Shown piece by piece: positions 63,901 through 64,000 of a stretch of 64,000 nt of DNA; positions within the stretch are counted from its first letter, which is position 1; the number at the start of each line of letters is the position of its first letter. The translations under genes and the position numbers were made by a program. Source of the DNA: Lingula anatina (lineage: Eukaryota; Brachiopoda; Lingulata; Lingulida; Lingulidae); NCBI RefSeq assembly GCF_001039355.2, contig NW_019775236.1, positions 68,130 to 132,129 on the forward strand, written 5' to 3'. Below the pieces are notes generated by a model that was not told the DNA's origin, did not search any database, and worked only from the letters and a program-made list of their open reading frames with translations.

Positions 63901-64000
63901 TGGTTGTACATCTTCATCCACTTATCTGGCTTCAGTTTCATTGTTTTCAATACATAGTCTGCGATGAACTCGACCCGAGAGTCGCCAAGCTCAAGATCTG
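33351..64000 (-). CDS. DNAH9/DNAH17: Axonemal outer-arm dynein beta heavy chain (54 exons, start just outside window)
   Basis: Microtubule motor of ciliary and flagellar outer arms. It is an ATP-driven minus-end motor that bends the axoneme. With one copy of the duplicated five-exon block, the exons sum to 4483 codons plus stop, and every phase closes. Known members (about 4460-4490 residues) are the same size, so only a short N-terminal piece is missing beyond 64000. Four P-loops (AAA1 [11 protein letters not shown]2 [11 protein letters not shown]3 [11 protein letters not shown]4 GVGGSGKQ), stalk, microtubule-binding tip, AAA5, AAA6 and the C-terminal VALLLQV ending are present. The sequence pattern fits the beta-type group (vertebrate DNAH9, DNAH11 and DNAH17; sea urchin ciliary beta chain). 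I cannot choose among vertebrate paralogues, which may be co-orthologues. Residue numbers below count from the first whole codon in the window. Confidence 0.95.
36480..36505. repeat. (CA)n microsatellite in dynein intron
   Basis: A short CA run interrupted by TA, next to an AAAT run at about 36455-36476, inside the intron between exons 36581-36857 and 36037-36264. Confidence 0.8.
38110..39570 (-). CDS. DNAH9/DNAH17: Dynein exon for microtubule-binding tip end, stalk CC2 and AAA5
   Basis: This is the largest dynein exon, 1461 nt (487 codons). It opens [18 protein letters not shown], completes the microtubule-binding domain ([12 protein letters not shown]), then gives the returning stalk helix ([15 protein letters not shown] onward, with heptads) and passes into AAA5 ([51 protein letters not shown]). 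Much of AAA5 and the following helices are thus in one exon. No stop or frameshift is present. Confidence 0.94.
39638..39714. repeat. Compound (AAAT)n(AAT)n microsatellite
   Basis: About twelve AAAT units followed by about ten AAT units, immediately upstream (on the minus strand) of the large dynein exon. Confidence 0.95.
39913..40551 (-). CDS. DNAH9/DNAH17: Dynein stalk helix CC1 end and microtubule-binding domain start
   Basis: Exons 40291-40551 and 39913-40056 (residues about 3077-3212). The first is highly charged with a heptad pattern ([19 protein letters not shown], then [17 protein letters not shown]): the outgoing coiled-coil helix of the stalk. The second starts [20 protein letters not shown], the usual opening of the microtubule-binding tip. 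Both are phase 0. Confidence 0.94.
40552..41183. other. Dynein intron, no further feature seen
   Basis: An AT-rich intron with T and A homopolymers. I see no exon or complete repeat. The duplicated block (left copy) begins at about 41184, inside this intron. Confidence 0.5.
41184..44002. repeat. DNAH9/DNAH17: Direct repeat, copy A (left) of dynein AAA4 segment
   Basis: Nearly the same 2.8 kb as 44119-46981, introns included. Coding exons in this copy: 43531-43770, 43069-43230, 42038-42661, 41697-41858, 41211-41444. Protein differences from the right copy are only four conservative changes in 474 residues: Ser for Thr (AKVAS), Ser for Ala (HESQ), Thr for Ala (DETD) and Val for Ile (DYNV). Introns differ more, including a 30-base A run at about 42974-43003 where the other copy has AAAT units. 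It is followed on its right by the N at 44012. Confidence 0.9.
41211..43770 (-). CDS. DNAH9/DNAH17: Dynein AAA3 end, AAA4 and stalk start (copy A of five exons)
   Basis: This repeats exons 37-41 of the gene. It encodes [19 protein letters not shown] (end of AAA3), then [20 protein letters not shown], then AAA4 with P-loop [12 protein letters not shown] and Walker-B region TVFLMTDAQ, and the beginning of stalk helix CC1. All five exons are intact and phase 0 at both ends, so a literal tandem transcript would stay in frame. A dynein with two AAA4 modules would have about 4957 residues and no family precedent I know of, so I treat this block as the other allele of copy B. Copy A is the one physically continuous with the downstream exons. 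Confidence 0.85.
44012..44012. other. Single-N contig joint 2
   Basis: A lone N between copy A and copy B of the dynein AAA4 segment. Left of it the sequence ends at the donor of the exon that precedes the block (its counterpart is 46979-46981). Right of it come about 90 bases unique to copy B, then the repeat. Confidence 0.85.
44013..44100. mobile_element. Possible Helitron 3' end, absent from the other copy
   Basis: This segment occurs only in the right contig. Its end has a perfect 6-bp hairpin, ACTGGC-TTTA-GCCAGT, then TGCAGT and CTAG followed by T: the hairpin-plus-CTRR layout of Helitron 3' termini. Copy A, at the same intron place, lacks it. The 5' part is cut off by the N, so length and family are unknown. 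Confidence 0.4.
44119..46981. repeat. DNAH9/DNAH17: Direct repeat, copy B (right) of dynein AAA4 segment
   Basis: Second member of the 2.8 kb repeat pair with 41184-44002. It contains (AAAT)n at about 45922-45967 in place of the A run of copy A, and an ATT run (about 44101-44118) at its left margin. At its right end it is continuous with the upstream dynein exons. Confidence 0.9.
44147..46740 (-). CDS. DNAH9/DNAH17: Dynein AAA3 end, AAA4 and stalk start (copy B of five exons)
   Basis: Exons 46501-46740, 46040-46201, 44985-45608, 44633-44794, 44147-44380 (residues about 2603-3077). The 624-nt exon holds AAA4: P-loop [12 protein letters not shown] near residue 2820 and the TVFLMTDAQ region about 65 residues later. 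The last exon begins the stalk ([20 protein letters not shown]). Copy B is the one continuous with AAA3 exons on its 5' side. In the single-copy model either copy gives the same length and frame. Confidence 0.9.
46979..47791 (-). CDS. DNAH9/DNAH17: Dynein AAA3 exons
   Basis: Exons 47483-47791 and 46979-47146 (residues about 2445-2602). P-loop GTAGTGKT in [17 protein letters not shown] and Walker B in [13 protein letters not shown]. The second exon ends INPRLQ at phase 0, directly before the duplicated block. In axonemal dyneins AAA3 is a regulatory nucleotide site. Confidence 0.94.
48070..50113 (-). CDS. DNAH9/DNAH17: Dynein AAA2 exons
   Basis: Exons 49903-50113, 49453-49580, 48988-49136, 48488-48770, 48070-48243 (residues about 2130-2444). 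P-loop GNAGTGKS in [16 protein letters not shown]. Walker B in [38 protein letters not shown] is the well-conserved strand and arginine-bearing region at the end of AAA2. Phases run 1, 0, 2, 0, 0. Confidence 0.94.
50320..52046 (-). CDS. DNAH9/DNAH17: Dynein AAA1 (main ATPase site) exons
   Basis: Exons 51890-52046, 51400-51662, 51123-51261, 50789-50881, 50320-50514 (residues about 1847-2129). P-loop [19 protein letters not shown], followed by NCSEQMDYK. Walker B is within GCFDEFNRI and sensor-like sequence in [19 protein letters not shown]. The catalytic residues expected for ATP hydrolysis (lysine of GKT, Asp-Glu of DEF) are present, so this should be an active motor. The intron after exon 50789-50881 has a GC donor. 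Confidence 0.95.
50780..50791 (-). other. DNAH9/DNAH17: GC-AG intron donor in dynein AAA1
   Basis: The exon ending at 50789 (GATCAG) is followed by GCAAGTTA instead of GT. The remaining positions match the donor consensus closely, as is usual for GC donors. Using it keeps the frame into exon 50320-50514. No GT in the neighbourhood does so. Confidence 0.75.
52305..55132 (-). CDS. DNAH9/DNAH17: Dynein linker exons
   Basis: Exons 54731-55132, 54296-54541, 53900-54124, 53453-53671, 52739-53185, 52305-52597 (residues about 1236-1846). This is the DHC_N2/linker region whose swing makes the power stroke. Recognisable parts are [37 protein letters not shown] and [18 protein letters not shown], followed by [20 protein letters not shown] leading straight into AAA1. 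Five of the six exons are phase 0 at both ends. Confidence 0.93.
55357..64000 (-). CDS. DNAH9/DNAH17: Dynein N-terminal tail exons 1-18 (first exon cut by window edge)
   Basis: Exons: 63651-64000, 62066-62259, 61597-61786, 61247-61346, 60874-61085, 60351-60581, 59901-60068, 59557-59673, 59072-59337, 58798-58866, 58404-58530, 57967-58222, 57536-57780, 56978-57310, 56569-56823, 56239-56408, 55700-55922, 55357-55560 (residues 1-1236). This is the DHC_N1 tail that binds intermediate chains and the partner heavy chain. The visible start reads [20 protein letters not shown] and then KLKPDKW, which in beta chains is close to the N-terminus, so about 10-40 residues and the start codon lie beyond 64000. 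The methionine at 63948-63950 is internal. Confidence 0.92.
62305..63312. mobile_element. Foldback/MITE-like transposon with long inverted arms and 8-bp target duplication
   Basis: Terminal sequence CACGCTCGGCTGTCACC on the left is mirrored by GGTGACAGCCGAGTGTG on the right. ATCAAACC flanks both ends (62297-62304 and 63313-63320), an 8-bp target-site duplication. The arms are about 340 bp (62305-62813, excluding an assembly repeat inside, and 62974-63312) and nearly identical, around a loop of about 160 bp. No transposase is present. The 8-bp duplication and CA-start ends fit hAT-like or P-like non-autonomous elements. It lies in the first visible dynein intron. The left arm carries an extra 164-bp direct repeat around the N at 62612. 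Confidence 0.85.
62612..62612. other. Single-N contig joint 3, inside the foldback element
   Basis: 62448-62611 and 62613-62776 are the same 164 bases, separated only by this N. The contigs meet inside one arm of the inverted repeat, where assemblers commonly break, and their overlap was not merged. Confidence 0.88.

Noticed and set aside
1-64000. tRNA genes, CRISPR arrays, bacterial-type operons
   Set aside because: I looked for T-loop motifs and regularly spaced repeats and saw none convincing; the DNA is clearly eukaryotic. A covariance-model scan would be needed to exclude tRNAs fully.

Overview
This is a piece of animal nuclear DNA: AT-rich, full of GT-AG introns, simple repeats and transposon debris. 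Both genes I could build read on the minus strand. The many small introns, the axonemal dynein, the simple-sequence repeats and the strong sequence difference between two apparent haplotypes suggest a heterozygous, probably marine, invertebrate. I cannot name the phylum from sequence alone.

Right half (33.35-64.0 kb): almost the whole coding region of an axonemal outer-arm dynein beta heavy chain (DNAH9/DNAH11/DNAH17 group). I resolved 54 exons by hand. Every splice phase closes, and together they give 4483 residues. The gene runs off the right edge only a little short of its start codon. Tail, linker, AAA1-AAA4 with four P-loops, coiled-coil stalk with microtubule-binding tip, AAA5, AAA6 and C-terminal domain follow in order. 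A five-exon block around AAA4 is present twice.

Left-centre (6.26-26.52 kb): a complete formin of the FMN1/FMN2/Cappuccino class. It has 19 coding exons and 2018 codons, starting with a 3.7 kb Q/H-rich exon, then a short conserved N-terminal module, a proline-rich FH1, a full FH2 and a 10-codon basic tail that resembles the Spire-binding tail of this class. A piece around the FH1/FH2 junction is present twice.

The window has exactly three single-N positions (12648, 44012, 62612). Each is flanked by a direct repeat of roughly 0.87, 2.86 and 0.16 kb. The best reading is that the scaffold joins contigs whose overlapping, mostly allelic ends were never merged. The apparent exon duplications in both genes are therefore probably assembly artefacts, and they give a free look at two alleles.

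Non-coding parts: 1-6.25 kb (downstream of the formin) and 26.55-33.35 kb (between the genes) hold no gene I can support. They contain microsatellites, a dispersed repeat with a Helitron-like 3' end near 5.8 kb, and a foldback-type element at 31.55-32.3 kb. A second foldback element with an 8-bp target duplication lies in the first visible dynein intron. The two genes have unrelated cell-biological roles (ciliary motor, actin nucleator); their proximity gives no evidence of a joint function. I found no clearly new biological system; the most informative signals are the allelic duplications and the mobile elements.
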